Positions 1 to 10,284 of a stretch of DNA of 64,000 bases are shown here, in pieces. The stretch lies in contig JAJKFL010000012.1 in the NCBI GenBank assembly GCA_021186555.1, forward strand, positions 25,029,710 to 25,093,709, written 5' to 3'. Source of the DNA: Reticulitermes speratus. Lineage: Eukaryota > Arthropoda > Insecta > Blattodea > Rhinotermitidae. Made by a program: the position numbers and the translations under genes. Position 1 is the stretch's first letter. Every line of letters starts with the position of its first letter. Under the pieces are notes generated by a model. The model did no database searches. It saw only the letters and a list, made by a program, of their open reading frames with translations, and was not told where the DNA came from.

Positions 1-189
1 TGTGCAACGGAGTATATCTTTGCAATTTGTAATTTTGACTGCGACAATGAAGATTTAAGGGCGAATTTAGAATAAAATCTGTATGTGGTAGGTGATATTG
101 GTACGTTATTCATGTTTGGTTTTCTGGAATTGTGGACACAATACAGCTGTGTTATCGAAACGTTGCAGTGGTTATAAAATTAAGTTGGA

Positions 190-1135
190 AGATGTGGTTG
201 GGATATGCAGTATATCTGGAAAATACGAGAAATGCGTACAAAATTTTTGAGTTTGAAACAGGAGTTGTTGGGAAGATTATTTTAAAATGGTTTGTAAGGA
301 GTCATGAGGGACTGGACTTTATGTATCTTAGTTCTGTAGGTTTCTGACGATGGTACGTGTGTCAAATGTATCTTAGTTCTGTAGGTTTCTGACGATCGTA
401 CGTGTGTCAAATGTGTCTTAGTTCTGTAGGTTTCTGACGTTGGTACGTGTGTCAAATGTGTCTTACTTCTGTAGGTTTCTGACGTTGGTACGTGTGTCAA
501 ATGTATCTTATTTCTGTAGGTTTCTGACGATGGTACGTGTGTCAAATGTATCTTAGTTCTGTAGGTTTCTGACGATGGTACGTGTGTCAAATGTGTCTTA
601 GTTCTGTAGGTTTCTGACGATGGTACGTGTGTCAAATGTATCTTAGTTCTGTAGGTTTCTGACGATGGTACGTGTGTCAAATGTATCTTAGTTCTGTAGG
701 TTTCTGACGATGGTACGTGTGTCAAATGTATCTTAGTTCTGTAAGTTTCTGACGATGGTACGTGTGTCAAATGTATCTTAGTTCTGTAGGTTTCTGACGA
801 TCTTACGTGTGTCAAATGTATCTTAGTTCTGTAGTTTTCTGACGATGGTACGTGTGTCAAATGTATCTTAGTTCTGTAGGTTTCTGACGATGGTACGTGT
901 GTCAAATGTATCTTAGTTCTGTAGGTTTCTGACGATGGTACGTGTGTCAAATGTATCTTAGTTCTGTAGGTTTCTGACGATCGTACGTGTGTCAAATGTA
1001 TCTTAGTTCTGTAGGTTTCTAACGATGGTACGTGTGTCAAATGTATCTTAGTTCTGTAGGTTTCTGACGATGGTACGTGTGTCAAATGTAGAACAATTCA
1101 GAGTTTAGTAGGTGTCCGTCGCCCACTGTTTAAAA
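190..1135 (+). mobile_element. LINE-A 3' end remnant, expanded internally by a minisatellite
   Basis: This is a decayed 3' coding end of the non-LTR retrotransposon family here called LINE-A. The + strand reads TRNAYKIFEFETGVVGKI, then GLDFMYLSSVGF, which parallels the order of residues in the other LINE-A tails in this window (RNAYKIL.., then a WIxLAQ-like stretch). The right flank after the repeat reads NVEQFRV, which fits the next part of the tail (compare AVMNLRVP at 45.6 kb). A 45-bp tandem repeat sits exactly between these flanks. No open frame remains. The assignment rests on aligned short peptides and should be checked by profile search. Confidence 0.6.
321..1090. repeat. 45-bp minisatellite, about 17 copies
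   Basis: The 45-bp unit contains TCTTAGTTCTGTAGGTTTCT and GGTACGTGTGTCAAATG. About 17 copies follow head to tail with few substitutions (for example ATGTATC/ATGTGTC, GATGG/GATCG/GTTGG). Because 45 is divisible by 3, the minus strand reads as an uninterrupted 15-residue peptide repeat (THVPSSETYRTKIHL), which is a by-product and not a gene. On the plus strand each unit has a stop (VGF*RWYVCQ). The unit itself resembles the LINE-A segment in which it lies. Confidence 0.95.
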
Positions 1136-1289
1136 ATATAGAAATTGGTGACAGTTTATCGGAAACTGAATCTGTGTTTGTCCTAGGTAAGAGGGTGTGA
1201 ACGTGGGAACGTCAGGCGAAGCTATTGTCATTGTCTGGGTCCATCTCATGTCCACATTTTTACCTGTTTACTGTCAGCAAGTTTGCGTT

Positions 1290-1670
1290 CAGTTCTTGGG
1301 CGTGTTCGCAAATTTGCGAAACGCGAATGCACAAAAACCCCCATTTCACGTTCGCACACTTTGCGTTTCCCGCGATTTTACTGCCTTGTTGTGCAGTCCC
1401 GCCCAAATTCCTGTAAAAACAAATGTTTCCCGGATTTTACACCATTTGTAGGTGGCCCCCACAAAAACGTAAAATCGGAGTTTTACGGTATTAGTTTCAT
1501 CATGCCTGTCAGTCTGTCCGTCCGTTCGCACGAATCTACTCGGCTTCCCACTGGACGGATTTTGGTGAAATTTTATGAAACCCTCTAAAATCTATCAAGA
1601 AAATGCAAGTTAGGTTGAAATCAGACAAACACAACAACACTTTGCATGAAGACCTACTTGTATTTGCAAC
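1290..1670 (-). mobile_element. Old relative of the SITYSEC MITE family (reverse orientation)
   Basis: The stretch begins with GGGCGTGTTCGCAAATTTGCG and continues with the CTGTCCGTCCG, CCACTGGACGGATTTT and CATGAAGACCTACTTG blocks found in order in the better-preserved copies at 40.85, 57.3 and 57.5 kb. About 150 bp of unrelated-looking sequence (1330-1480) separates the terminal GTTCGCAAATTTGCG block from the rest. This may be an insertion or a diverged subfamily. Confidence 0.55.
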
Positions 1671-1710
1671 TAGCGGTTGCAAGCTTTACCGTGGTTTGCC
1701 GTCGGTAGTC

Positions 1711-1737
1711 ATCGATAATAATCGATACTTATCGATA
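1711..1737. promoter_or_regulatory. Three phased ATCGATA boxes (DRE-like)
   Basis: ATCGATA occurs at 1711, 1721 and 1731, exactly 10 bp apart; the last is a full TATCGATA (1730-1737). TATCGATA is the DNA replication-related element bound by DREF/BEAF proteins in Drosophila. The even spacing could equally come from a short decamer repeat. No transcription unit can be tied to it. Confidence 0.3.
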
Positions 1738-1799
1738 GTAATCGTAATAATCTGTCTCATGTTTTCACGCGGTTTACGCGATGTATAATTAAGGAAAGT

Positions 1800-2715
1800 A
1801 AAAGTGCTCAATCGTTATAGAGTAAAACTTCGATTATGCGTCAAGAGGGGTCGAGACAGAAACAATGCGGATATGAGACTAGACGAACAATAGACTAGGT
1901 GTTTAAAATTACACACTGCGTAATGCAACTAAAATTCATCGTTTTATTACGTACAAGAAATAATGGCAAGTTTCCTCTTAAGAGTTCTCTCACTGTGTGT
2001 TAAGCTGTTTGTCTACTGGCTCAGTAACGTCGTCCAGTTTCTTCTGTTTATTAAGATTTGGCCTTATCAAATCAACAGCATGTCAAGGAGTGCCGTGTAT
2101 AAAACTGCGTGCTGATTAAAAATGCTCTCACTGTAACGTAATTTGACTCGCGAAAAATTAATTTTTAACTTGTTAATAATTATATAGTGACGTATGAATG
2201 AGTAATGTGAATTATTGTGACTTGGCAGTTAAACACTGTAAAATTCCCTGAAGACTTATGAGATTTCTATTACTTTTTGTAATAAAGCGCAAATTTGATC
2301 TGCCCCGAGTAGTAACCGTTAGATACAGTTTCTTAATTCAGTTTTTGTATCTGTTTGTTTCGATTTGGGCATCCCGACTCGTAAAGTTGCTTGGTTAGCG
2401 CTCAGATGAGAGGAACGGTGGGCATGATGGGTAATTTGCACGTCACGCATGTGAACCTTAATGAGGAGTAGAAACGACATACTTAACACCTTATTGTAGC
2501 TACCAGCACAGGGGTGTCCATATGTTTTATTTGTGTACGTTCCTCACACTGGGGTGAGTGTCAAATGTTATTGCCCGACGGGTGGTCAAACATCATTCCA
2601 TGATTTTGTGTGCACTTCATTGGAAGCTACGTGTGACCTGTTTAAGGGAAGCTTGATTCTTTACATTACCTAAGAAGAAATTATTTGAATATTTGTGTGC
2701 TTGAAGTATTAAAAT
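1800..2715. other. No recognisable feature
   Basis: This is AT-rich unique-looking sequence with stops in all frames. I see no repeat family, splice-framed exon or RNA gene in it. Confidence 0.5.
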
Positions 2716-2717
2716 AC

Positions 2718-2960
2718 AGGGTGTTTCAAAAAGAGCTTTACAAATTTGAAAGAGTATACAAATTTATACAGAGGACATACACAATGTTTCGAACTGTCAT
2801 AATGTATATTACTGCTTAACGAAACAGAGGAACGCTGTTTTCCTGAAATAATCTCTGATATGTTATCCAACATTTTAGACATGTTCGAAAAGCAGTTGAA
2901 AACAGACTGTTATCGTTCTTCCATCCTTCACTTGGTGCGACTTCCACACGGGACGGATCT
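2718..2960 (+). mobile_element. Possible DNA-transposon end (CAGGGTGTTTC)
   Basis: The segment opens with ACAGGGTGTTTCAAAAAGAG, the kind of terminal sequence seen in insect mariner/IS630-like elements. No matching right terminus was found before the (TTA)n tract, so this is at best a 5' fragment. A similar start occurs at 45178. Confidence 0.3.
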
Positions 2961-3020
2961 CTCTCTCTCTCTCTTTATTATTATTATTATTATTATTATA
3001 TTATTATTATTATTATTATT
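2960..3020. repeat. (CT)n and (TTA)n microsatellites
   Basis: A short CT run at about 2960-2974 is followed by two TTA runs, the second starting near 3000. Ordinary simple-sequence repeat. Confidence 0.95.
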
Positions 3021-3129
3021 CCATGTTTTCACTAAAATTGTCCGCGCATTTTCCTTTTGGTCAAAATCGGACAACAATAACAGACAATGCATGAGGACCT
3101 ACATACTTATTCGCGAGTGTAAAATATAG

Positions 3130-4100
3130 GGACACAAGAAGTGTCACGCTCTTCAGACACAACCTAACTTGTTTAAAGTATGAGTCAACAGTCGTTTATC
3201 CTTTGTTGTATTGCTCAAAATACGAGAAATTCTCTCAAGATTGACGTTTTGAAAGTTGTAAGATATATGTTTTAAATCATAACCCCTGCTGCAGAAAGAC
3301 GAGGCGAACTTTTTTCCAATATGATGCACTATTTGTCCCAAAAATTTAGTGAATTTTAAGAGTTTATTTCTGTAGTCCCTTATTGTGTGAAGGGTGAAGG
3401 TGTTAAGCACAAAGTTTGTACTTCACGATGTTTTATAAGCAGGATTCTGTATCATTTCTGCACGACAATCAAAGTGGCCAAGTCTCCTGTTACTAGAGAC
3501 CTGCGTTGCTCACTGCATGTACTTGCCGGTACTCCTGGTAGAGTCCTACCACGTGAGCCGAAAATAGTGGTGGGTTTCAGTGGTGGTATTACTACCACGG
3601 GCACCGCAAATAATTGCCTGGTGTCATGGTAGTAGAAGTTTACCGCAGAAATTGAAGGGGCTGCTCTAGTAATGCCACAGGAACTGGAACTAACGGCGTA
3701 ACGCTGCCACAGAAATTGTAAATTTGCATGTTGACACTGCTTCGCGTTATTTCCGCATTGCAAAATAGAATTTTAACGTGTCACAATGAAAGGAATCAGA
3801 AGTATTCACTATACCACACCGCCTGACACGACACACTTCACACTTCACACTTCACACGCTGTACCAGGACGAGATCTCTTCGGCTCATATAAGACCGACG
3901 CAGATGTTTGTATACATGCACCATACAGAGTCTAAACAACTGGCAATTTTTACCTTGAACAGCTTACTCTTAAAAGAATTAAATTTACAACATTTTAATT
4001 TTATTATTATTATTAAATTTGTGTATTTTAGAATTTTAATATATTATTTTAAGAAGGGAGACTACCTAGATTAGCTGTTGGCTTTGTGCTCCTTTGTTCT
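3130..4100. other. No gene recognised
   Basis: The open frames here (for example 3153-3410 and 3452-3763 on the minus strand) show no recognisable family and overlap each other. A direct CACTTCACACTTCACAC run is at 3835-3855. Nothing else can be supported. Confidence 0.45.
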
Positions 4101-4103
4101 GAA

Positions 4104-4152
4104 TAAATCCCTGATGATGGCATCCCCGGTGCCGAAACATGTAGGGGTTTTA
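4104..4152 (+). ncRNA. Hammerhead-ribozyme-like motif 1
   Basis: CTGATGA (4111-4117) is followed by a GGCA/TGCC stem (4119-4122 with 4130-4133), then GAAAC (4134-4138) and ATGTA. ACATGT (4137-4142) is self-complementary. Flanks ATCC (4107-4110) and GGGG (4144-4147) give three pairs (two G-C, one U-G) of a stem I. One extra U lies between the CUGAUGA box and stem II, which canonical hammerheads lack. The order matches a type I hammerhead with almost no stem III, a form known in Penelope-like elements. Confidence 0.5.
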
Positions 4153-4544
4153 TACTTGCTTCTGAATGTATTTTATTAAGTGCCTAATTTGGTTGATGTA
4201 CAGGAATATGCACGGCATGTGTAACATAAAACAACATAAAATAACATAAAATTAAAAAGAGAAGAGTCAGAAGTGTTTAACACTCATTTTAGAGTTGAAG
4301 TACATACGTGTTTTTGAACAAAGATGTTATTAAACCCCTATGCTTGGGGTAATACTCAGTAGTTGTGACTCAGAGATTAGTTATTACGTTGTCACGTTGT
4401 CACTAGCACGGAAACTATAGTAGGATCAGCTGCAAGCTTGGATTCTGCACGTCATTTAGTAGCTGCGTGCTTGATTTGTCTAAACCACGGGCAGTGTCTG
4501 AGAGATGTGCTTCGTGTACGAAATAACGTATGAGGTTATGTAAT

Positions 4545-4685
4545 TGAAGGCTTCCGCCGTGGTCCCATCTTCAGGGTTTTACCTAAAACCCTGAAGATGG
4601 GACAAACAAGTGTTCCCGAAACGTTGGTTGCACACCAAAAATTGACGCCGGGCTACAACCCAAAAATTTTTAAGCAGCAACCTAT
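4545..4685. mobile_element. Fold-back element with hammerhead-like centre
   Basis: The segment begins with GTAATTGAAGGCTTCCGCCG, a start shared with the element at 31550. At its centre CCATCTTCAGGGTTTT pairs with AAAACCCTGAAGATGG (4565-4600). The right side ends with GACGCCGGGCTACAACCC and AAGCAGCAA, matching the right arm at 31785-31815. It is short, non-coding and appears to be a deletion derivative. Confidence 0.65.
4587..4629 (+). ncRNA. Hammerhead-ribozyme-like motif 2
   Basis: AACC (4587-4590) would pair with GGTT (4626-4629) as stem I. CTGAAGA is 4591-4597; GGGA and TCCC form stem II; GAAAC starts at 4618, and GTT (4623-4625) sits where the cleavage triplet would be. Position 7 of the core tolerates any base, so CUGAAGA is acceptable. 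The C and G of stem III are adjacent, so a monomer could not close it; ACGU is self-complementary and could pair between two copies. Confidence 0.5.
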
Positions 4686-4689
4686 GATG

Positions 4690-6715
4690 TTGTCGGAAGT
4701 ATGGGTCTGCTGTAACAGTTGTCACTTGTCGTTTGGACATTAGTGCAAGTAATAATTGCAGGTCTAATGTGTAAAGTAAGATACGTAACCATTTTTGGTA
4801 TTTTTTCGTTTTAAAATAATTAGTCTTGGACATTGTGGCTGCATTTAGCAGGTGTCTTACGTTTAGGCTTGATCAGCCTTATGTGACGTTGTATGTTTAT
4901 ACGTCATGTGGTAAAATGTGCGTCGGTTTGATTATTCGTGGTCAGTGGAATGAATTTAAAATATTTCACGACAGCTTTGCCTTTCCCTGAATGTCATCAC
5001 TGGGCTATTGTAATGTACAGTGTTAGAAACTGTACAAACAAGCGAAAGTTATTTACACAGTATTGCACGAAGAATTATTTTAAAATATGATACATATTTT
5101 TAAATTTGAAGAGTTTGAAATTCTAACTTTTTTTTTTGTTTGCTGCTAGGTTGTCATTTTATGCCGTCAGAAGTGTCCATTTCTTGTGAGCAAATAATAC
5201 AGAGTGAACACCTGAAACTTGAAATATTTTGATGTACGAGATTAATATTGGGCATGAACTGGAAAGGACAGGACTGAAAACTGAACGCGTTCCGGCTGAA
5301 AATATGGTCAGTTTATAGAAATTGCTGGGCTTGAGTTTCCACATCTCGTCACCAGCGACACTAACACTGCAGTTATGGCAAATGGTGTTTCAAATGCCGA
5401 AAGCTAAGCTCGTGCTCTGGTGTTACGAAACGAAACCTGTGGTTACAATGTAAGGAAATTTCGTATAATTATCTTGCCATCGATATTACAATATATTCGT
5501 TTTGTGAATTGGTGGGTGTGGTAAAGGATTACAATTTGGCCTTCTAGAAATGTGACTTATGACATTTGTTGAACACTGCGTGTAATCCGTAATCAACTGG
5601 ACCACTGGAGTAGTTTGTCTGTTCCAGGAACACGCCAGTGTTAATGAATCCCTAGTGAAATTATCAGGGACACAGCGATACCTGTCGGTGTTATTGTTAC
5701 CACTTGTGATATGGAATGAGGTCTGCTGTTGTGGTAGTGGTGATGATGTTGACACGTCACGGTACCTTGGGAACGTAACTGAACTCCTGGCTCGGAGGGG
5801 TGTGGGTGGCATTTGTGTCTACAGAAATTGATAGAGCACATGTTGGGTTAGAGACTAGATGTGCAAATTCAACTGTACTTGCCTGCCTGCTCAGCCTACA
5901 GGGCCTGCGTGCACACCTGTCTGTCTGTCTGTCTGTCTGACGTATTTACTTATAACCTGAACCGTCGTCTTTCTTAGTTCAGCGGCGTCGTATGTTGAAA
6001 CTAATTGAAAATTTCGGCGTGTATTGTAGGCGCCATCTTCGAGAGGAATCCTATATTTATCATTCTGCTATTCTGCACATACATACGTGCTACCTAAGTA
6101 CATAGTTATCTCATATTCTGTTGTTTCGCCTTTGCTTTTTTTTTGTTTCTGCATGTTCGTGTAAATTTTGTCCCCTGAGTCTTATTGACCGTATCTTACT
6201 GTTTCTGCGTCCCTACATAGACCAATCTCTGCACTTAATTCTGGTACTTCTGTAGCCAGAGAGTTGTTTGCTTCAACTAGTGTTGTAATTATTCAAATAT
6301 CGATTCGTTTGTCTCTTTGCCCCGACATCCGGTGTATCTAGAGCTCGTAAATTTGTTAGAATGGCAGAGTGGCGTAGATGTGGACGAAAAACTGAGAGTG
6401 GAGTAGTTGTCGATTACAATTTTGATTAGCATATGATACATTATCGGGTAGGGTGCAATTGTTATGTGCCAGCAGCTATATAGAGCATGTGGACGGGTGT
6501 TAAGAGACATTTCACTGGGTTGTTTGGAAAATTTGCAGTTTAAACACAAGGAAAGATTGCAACGTTGTTGTCACAGCGAGATTCGAGGTTCTCGCAGCGG
6601 TAATGCTGAACATGAAGTCGTTTTGGGTGTTTCTTGGTGTCGAATGATGAATATTTTTCGACATAATGACTTCATCTTTAGGGTTCGAGTCCTGAAAGAG
6701 TGGATTTTGACTGCT
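4690..6715. other. No gene recognised
   Basis: No recognisable family is seen across these 2 kb. A TCTG tetranucleotide run lies at about 5918-5938. Frames at 5486-5812 and 6464-6718 are open but have no known domain and no codon signature that I can judge. Confidence 0.45.
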
Positions 6716-6720
6716 TGACC

Positions 6721-6758
6721 CTGAAGATGAAGGAACTATGACCCTTCGAAACGTTTGT
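6721..6758 (+). ncRNA. Hammerhead-like motif 3 (weak)
   Basis: CTGAAGA (6721-6727) is followed by a perfect GAAGG/CCTTC stem and CGAAACGTTT. The boxes and stem II are intact. I see no pairing flanks for stem I, so this is probably a decayed copy. Confidence 0.35.
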
Positions 6759-7198
6759 AACTATTTGCCAATCCACACGGCGTAAATTCCGAGACGACTT
6801 GTGTTTTTAATGATGTCATTTTTCCTGGAGATATTAAAAGCAAGTAGGTTTTTAAGTTTGCTTTAAATGTGCAGTTATAGTTAGGTTACAATGTAGGAAG
6901 CGTAGGAGTTATGTGTGTTAATATGTAATTGGGTAGGTTCCTAATTAAATTATACGTAAGAGAAGACAGAACACGACTAAATGCCAAATGTACCTGTGGG
7001 GTGGCTTTCGAAAGCTCCTTTTCGTGTGCAGTGTGCTGTCTTCGACATATTTCGATGTATCGTACATGTGAGGACGTCCAGCTACACTGCAAGGCATTAG
7101 CAGGGACTTGTACAAACTGGTGAGTGGGTTACACCGGCATTTGTTGTTGTTTTAACGACTTTCTTATAATCAGTGGCGTTCATGAGCAAATTGTGTAC

Positions 7199-7218
7199 CA
7201 CGTGACGTGACGCACGTG
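7199..7218. promoter_or_regulatory. Paired CACGTG boxes
   Basis: CACGTG occurs at 7199 and 7213, with GTGACGTGACG between them, giving two palindromic E-boxes around CRE-like half sites in 20 bp. No transcript can be assigned, and chance is possible. Confidence 0.2.
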
Positions 7219-7289
7219 TCGTGTGGAGCTCTGTAACGTCTGACCAATAAACTACTGTTTGTGGTTAATACTGTGATGGGCCTCTAATT

Positions 7290-7753
7290 CAGTGGTATTC
7301 AACCTGGAGTACGCGTACCCAGCGCGGGGATACGCGAAGACATCTTAGGGTGTAAGTGAAATTAAAAAAAAATAAATATATTATTTCATGATAAACACTG
7401 AATAATCAGGGCCAGTTTTAGGGTTAGCCACAAAAGACCTGGACATAAGGACATGCGATTTGGGAGCGCCACTTCTCTCTCTCTCCTTTATGCGATTCTT
7501 ATCTGGGCGGCTAGTTTAATTTTATTCCACTTAGTGCATATAATATATTTGTTATTTAATAGCTTGACTCTCCTTTTTCTCATTTAAAACTTATTATTTA
7601 ATACATTATTTTGGATGTAATTTATTTAACTTATTTTAGATGTAGATTATAGACTGTGTATAACTTGAATTATGCACCAACAACTTTGGGGGTACAAAGT
7701 TGAAGAAAAATTGTATGTGGGGGTACACGCACAGTAAAGGTTGAATACCGCTG
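7290..7753. mobile_element. Non-autonomous hAT element
   Basis: The left end CAGTGGTATTCAACCTGG and the reverse complement of the right end, CAGCGGTATTCAACCTTT, form an imperfect terminal inverted repeat of the CAGNGGTATTCAACC type, typical of hAT elements. The 464-bp interior is AT-rich and non-coding. The flanking octamers (CTCTAATT and ATCTATAC) match poorly, so the insertion is old. Confidence 0.7.
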
Positions 7754-8440
7754 ATCTATACCGTCAAACGTTCTACTAAAAGTGCGGTTTATGGCTGCTG
7801 GATTTGGTGTCGAGGTTTTTAATCAGCCATTTTCACCAGTGCGTCGTGAAGATTCGTTTTGACTAATAGTCCGATGATAACTTTACTAATTTATATTTGT
7901 TGCTGTTCTCTGTCGTGCAGCAATAGATGACAGACGATAGGCAGTCACACTTACACAGAATGTAATCGGCTCTTCTACAGACTGTCCCAAAAGTCGCTTT
8001 ACCGGGGCAGTGAGGTGCGTGGCAACAGTGTGGTTACACTGCCTGTTATTGTGTGTGCCGGAACACAATATTTGGGAGAAGGCGTGCTGCTGTGTGTACT
8101 GGGTATTGCTTTCAGGTGTTTGTTGTCTGTATTCTTCATCTGTTCTGTAATGGAGACCATCCTTCTGGGATCTTTATGGAAGGTTAAAGGTCAAGGTGTG
8201 TGACGTTTGTGTATCCTCAAACTACATACTGGACATAGTAAGAAGTCTCATTATACAGATGAAAGACGTTTCGAGACTACTTCTGTCTGTCATAATGTGA
8301 AAGTATGTATCTACTCAGCTGATCGCATTAGATAGACTAGTGTATGCTTTCGGACAACACCAGTAGTTATGTAAAGGTGGACTGTGTCCAGAGGTGGGGA
8401 CTAGTTCCATTTGATGGGCCAAACTGAGTGGGTTTTTACT
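7754..8440. other. No gene recognised
   Basis: Short overlapping frames only (such as 7886-8068 minus and 8015-8203 plus). I see no family signature. Confidence 0.45.
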
Positions 8441-8445
8441 TTAAC

Positions 8446-8480
8446 CTGATGACGGAGACAGGATACATCTCCGAAACGTG
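8446..8480 (+). ncRNA. Hammerhead-like motif 4 at the edge of a MITE copy
   Basis: CTGATGA is at 8446-8452, followed by a perfect five-pair GGAGA/TCTCC stem II and CGAAACGTGTTT. The repeat of the SITYSEC family begins directly after it. I could not find a good stem I, so activity is doubtful. Confidence 0.4.
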
Positions 8481-9022
8481 TTTATAAACAAGACAGGCAA
8501 TGTACCTGTAAAGGTAACACAGGAGCGTTCGCGTAACCATTGTTGCCGTGGAAAAGTAATAAGTATTACATATTCTGAGTGTGTATCTGTAGCCTTAGTT
8601 ATCCAGCATGCAAAGCGCATGCGCCGTATTATATTGTCATCTGTGGCCTGTCCGGCTGTACCATATTTTTCCACATTACCTCATAAACAACACGACTTTC
8701 GGAAAGAAAGCTGTTGAATACGAAATGTGTATTTTGAATTTCTCTACAATTTTGATCTGAAACATTTCTCATTGTAAGAAGAATTCAGCGAGATATTATC
8801 ATAAATGTACATAGGTCTTCATGTAAAGTACCCGTTATTCTTGTCAGGTTTTAATGAAACCTGGAATTACTCGACAGATGTTTCGAAAAGTATTCAAATA
8901 TGAAATTTTATGAAAATCCGTTCAGTGGGAGCCGAATTGTTCCATTCGAACGGACAGACGGACAAATAGTGAGACATGTCGAAGCTAATACTCGCTTTTC
9001 GCAATTTTGCAAACGCGCCTAA
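8480..9022 (+). mobile_element. SITYSEC-type MITE, copy 1
   Basis: This is a member of a dispersed family of about 530 bp present in at least six places in the window. Landmarks in order are AACAAGACAGGCAATGTAC, GCGTTCGCGTAACCATTG, a stretch readable as [49 protein letters not shown], a CGGACAGACGGACA tract, and finally GCAATTTTGCAAACGCGCC. The two ends share GGCGCGTTCGC in inverted orientation. The peptide read across it is not a conserved protein frame: copies carry frameshifts. Confidence 0.75.
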
Positions 9023-9024
9023 TA

Positions 9025-9300
9025 AGACTAAAATATGATCAGCGTGCAGTATAGTAGAAGTTGTGCTTCAAATTCTTCACGATTTTGTTTGATACGTCGG
9101 TGTTCAACATATATTACCGATGCAGCTATGTTGTACGCATAGACAGTGAACAGTGTAGGCGCTACATTTAGCAGAGTTGCAAATCACAAAATTTGAAACC
9201 TGTGCAGCTCTTAGTTTGCAGTGCTTGTGGGTAACAACACTCTTGTTTTGTTAAGTGTGCACGTTGTTGAGAAATATTTTGTGTTAAATGTAATGTATTT
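9025..9300. other. No recognisable feature
   Basis: Unique-looking sequence between a MITE and a SINE. The frame starting at 9221 runs into the SINE and is not a gene. Confidence 0.5.
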
Positions 9301-9561
9301 TTTTTCAATAGCTCGACAGCCCCTTGGGGGCCTTGGCCGCCTCATTTATCGAGGCTTCACGATCACACACTTTTTAGACGCATTACACTCGGTAGGACTG
9401 CTCTAGACGAAGGACCAGCTCGTCGCAGAGACCTCTACCTGACAACACACAACACTCACAACAGACAGACATCCATGCCCTAGGTGGGATTCGAACCCGC
9501 AACCCCATCAAACGAGCGGCCGCAGACCCACGCCTTAGACCGCGCGGCCACTGTGATCGGC
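9301..9561 (-). mobile_element. SINE-1 (tRNA-Leu-like head), copy 1
   Basis: Read on the minus strand, the element opens with GCCGATC, an A-box like TGGCCGCGCGGTCTAAGGCG and a B-box GGGTTCGAATCCC, then a tRNA-unrelated body (CTACCGAGTGTAATGCGTC) and a poly-A end. The A-box with GGTCTAAGG resembles tRNA-Leu. It is a Pol III retroposon that depends on a LINE for movement. The head lacks a foldable acceptor stem, so it is not a functional tRNA. Confidence 0.88.
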
Positions 9562-10069
9562 AATATGTGTCTTAGTGGAATATATTTTATGCTACATAAT
9601 TGTAATGTGTCTAGAATTTGTGGAAATTATGTCTAAGTTTTGTGCAAGTTCGTGGCCACAGTGGGCCAGTACCGTTGAAGTGAAATTCGCCTGACGTCAG
9701 TGGGTATAGAACCCACACCAGACTTCGTCAAAATCTGTCGAATGTCGCGGAGGATGAAACACTTGTACACACAGACGGACAGACATGACGCACCATCTTG
9801 TTTTCCTATTATTAATTTTGTTTAAAGGGTGTAAACACCATGTTAGTGTTTGTTTATTGACGCTGGATATAGTGTCTTGTGGTATTCGGCGTGAAGTATG
9901 AAAGAAGTAAGACTGTGCGAAAAGGGAGCGTATTCTGTGTGTTGCTCCGGCCCCTTACGCAGACAGTCACAGGAAGTTTTAATTTTGTGCTTTATTTGCC
10001 AGTTTTGTATTAATATGTCGATTAGTTTCCCTTGGTGATTTCACATTTGGCATATTAATTGCAATTTTG

Positions 10070-10274
10070 CCGATCCCAGTGGCCACGCGGTCTAAGGTGT
10101 GGGTCTGCGGCCGTTCGCTTGATGGGGTTGCGGGTTCGAATCGCACAGGGGGCATGGATGACTGATCACTCGTACAGAGGAGTCCTACCGAGTGTGGTGT
10201 GTCTAAAGTGTGATCGTGAAGCCTCGAAAATGAGGAGGCCCTGGCCCACTAGGGCTGGGGAACCATTGAAAAAA
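10070..10274 (+). mobile_element. SINE-1, copy 2, with clear target-site duplication
   Basis: The tRNA-like head is at 10070-10145 and the element ends in CCATTGAAAAAA. AATTGCAATTTT flanks it on both sides (10058-10069 and 10273-10284), a 12-bp target-site duplication overlapping the last A residues. About 50 bp of the body, the TGTTGTGAGTGTTGTG part, is missing compared with copies at 28.5 and 48.4 kb. The intact duplication marks it as one of the younger insertions here. Confidence 0.92.
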
Positions 10275-10284
10275 TTGCAATTTT

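Noticed and set aside
282-1085. 267-codon minus frame with a THVPSSETYRTKIHL peptide repeat
   Set aside because: It is exactly the 45-bp minisatellite read in a frame without stops. No start context, no conserved domain, and the array sits in a dead LINE tail.
2960-3020. CT and TTA runs as promoter elements
   Set aside because: Ordinary microsatellite with no transcript nearby.
8525-8720. Protein-coding gene reading [19 protein letters not shown] (also near 27.2, 37.2, 41.3 and 57.6 kb)
   Set aside because: The same peptide appears at each copy of a dispersed non-coding repeat, with frameshifts and differing ends.
10070-10145. tRNA gene calls at the heads of SINE-1, SINE-2 and SINE-3 copies
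   Set aside because: A- and B-boxes are present, but acceptor stems do not pair and each head is followed by a SINE body and flanked by target-site duplications.
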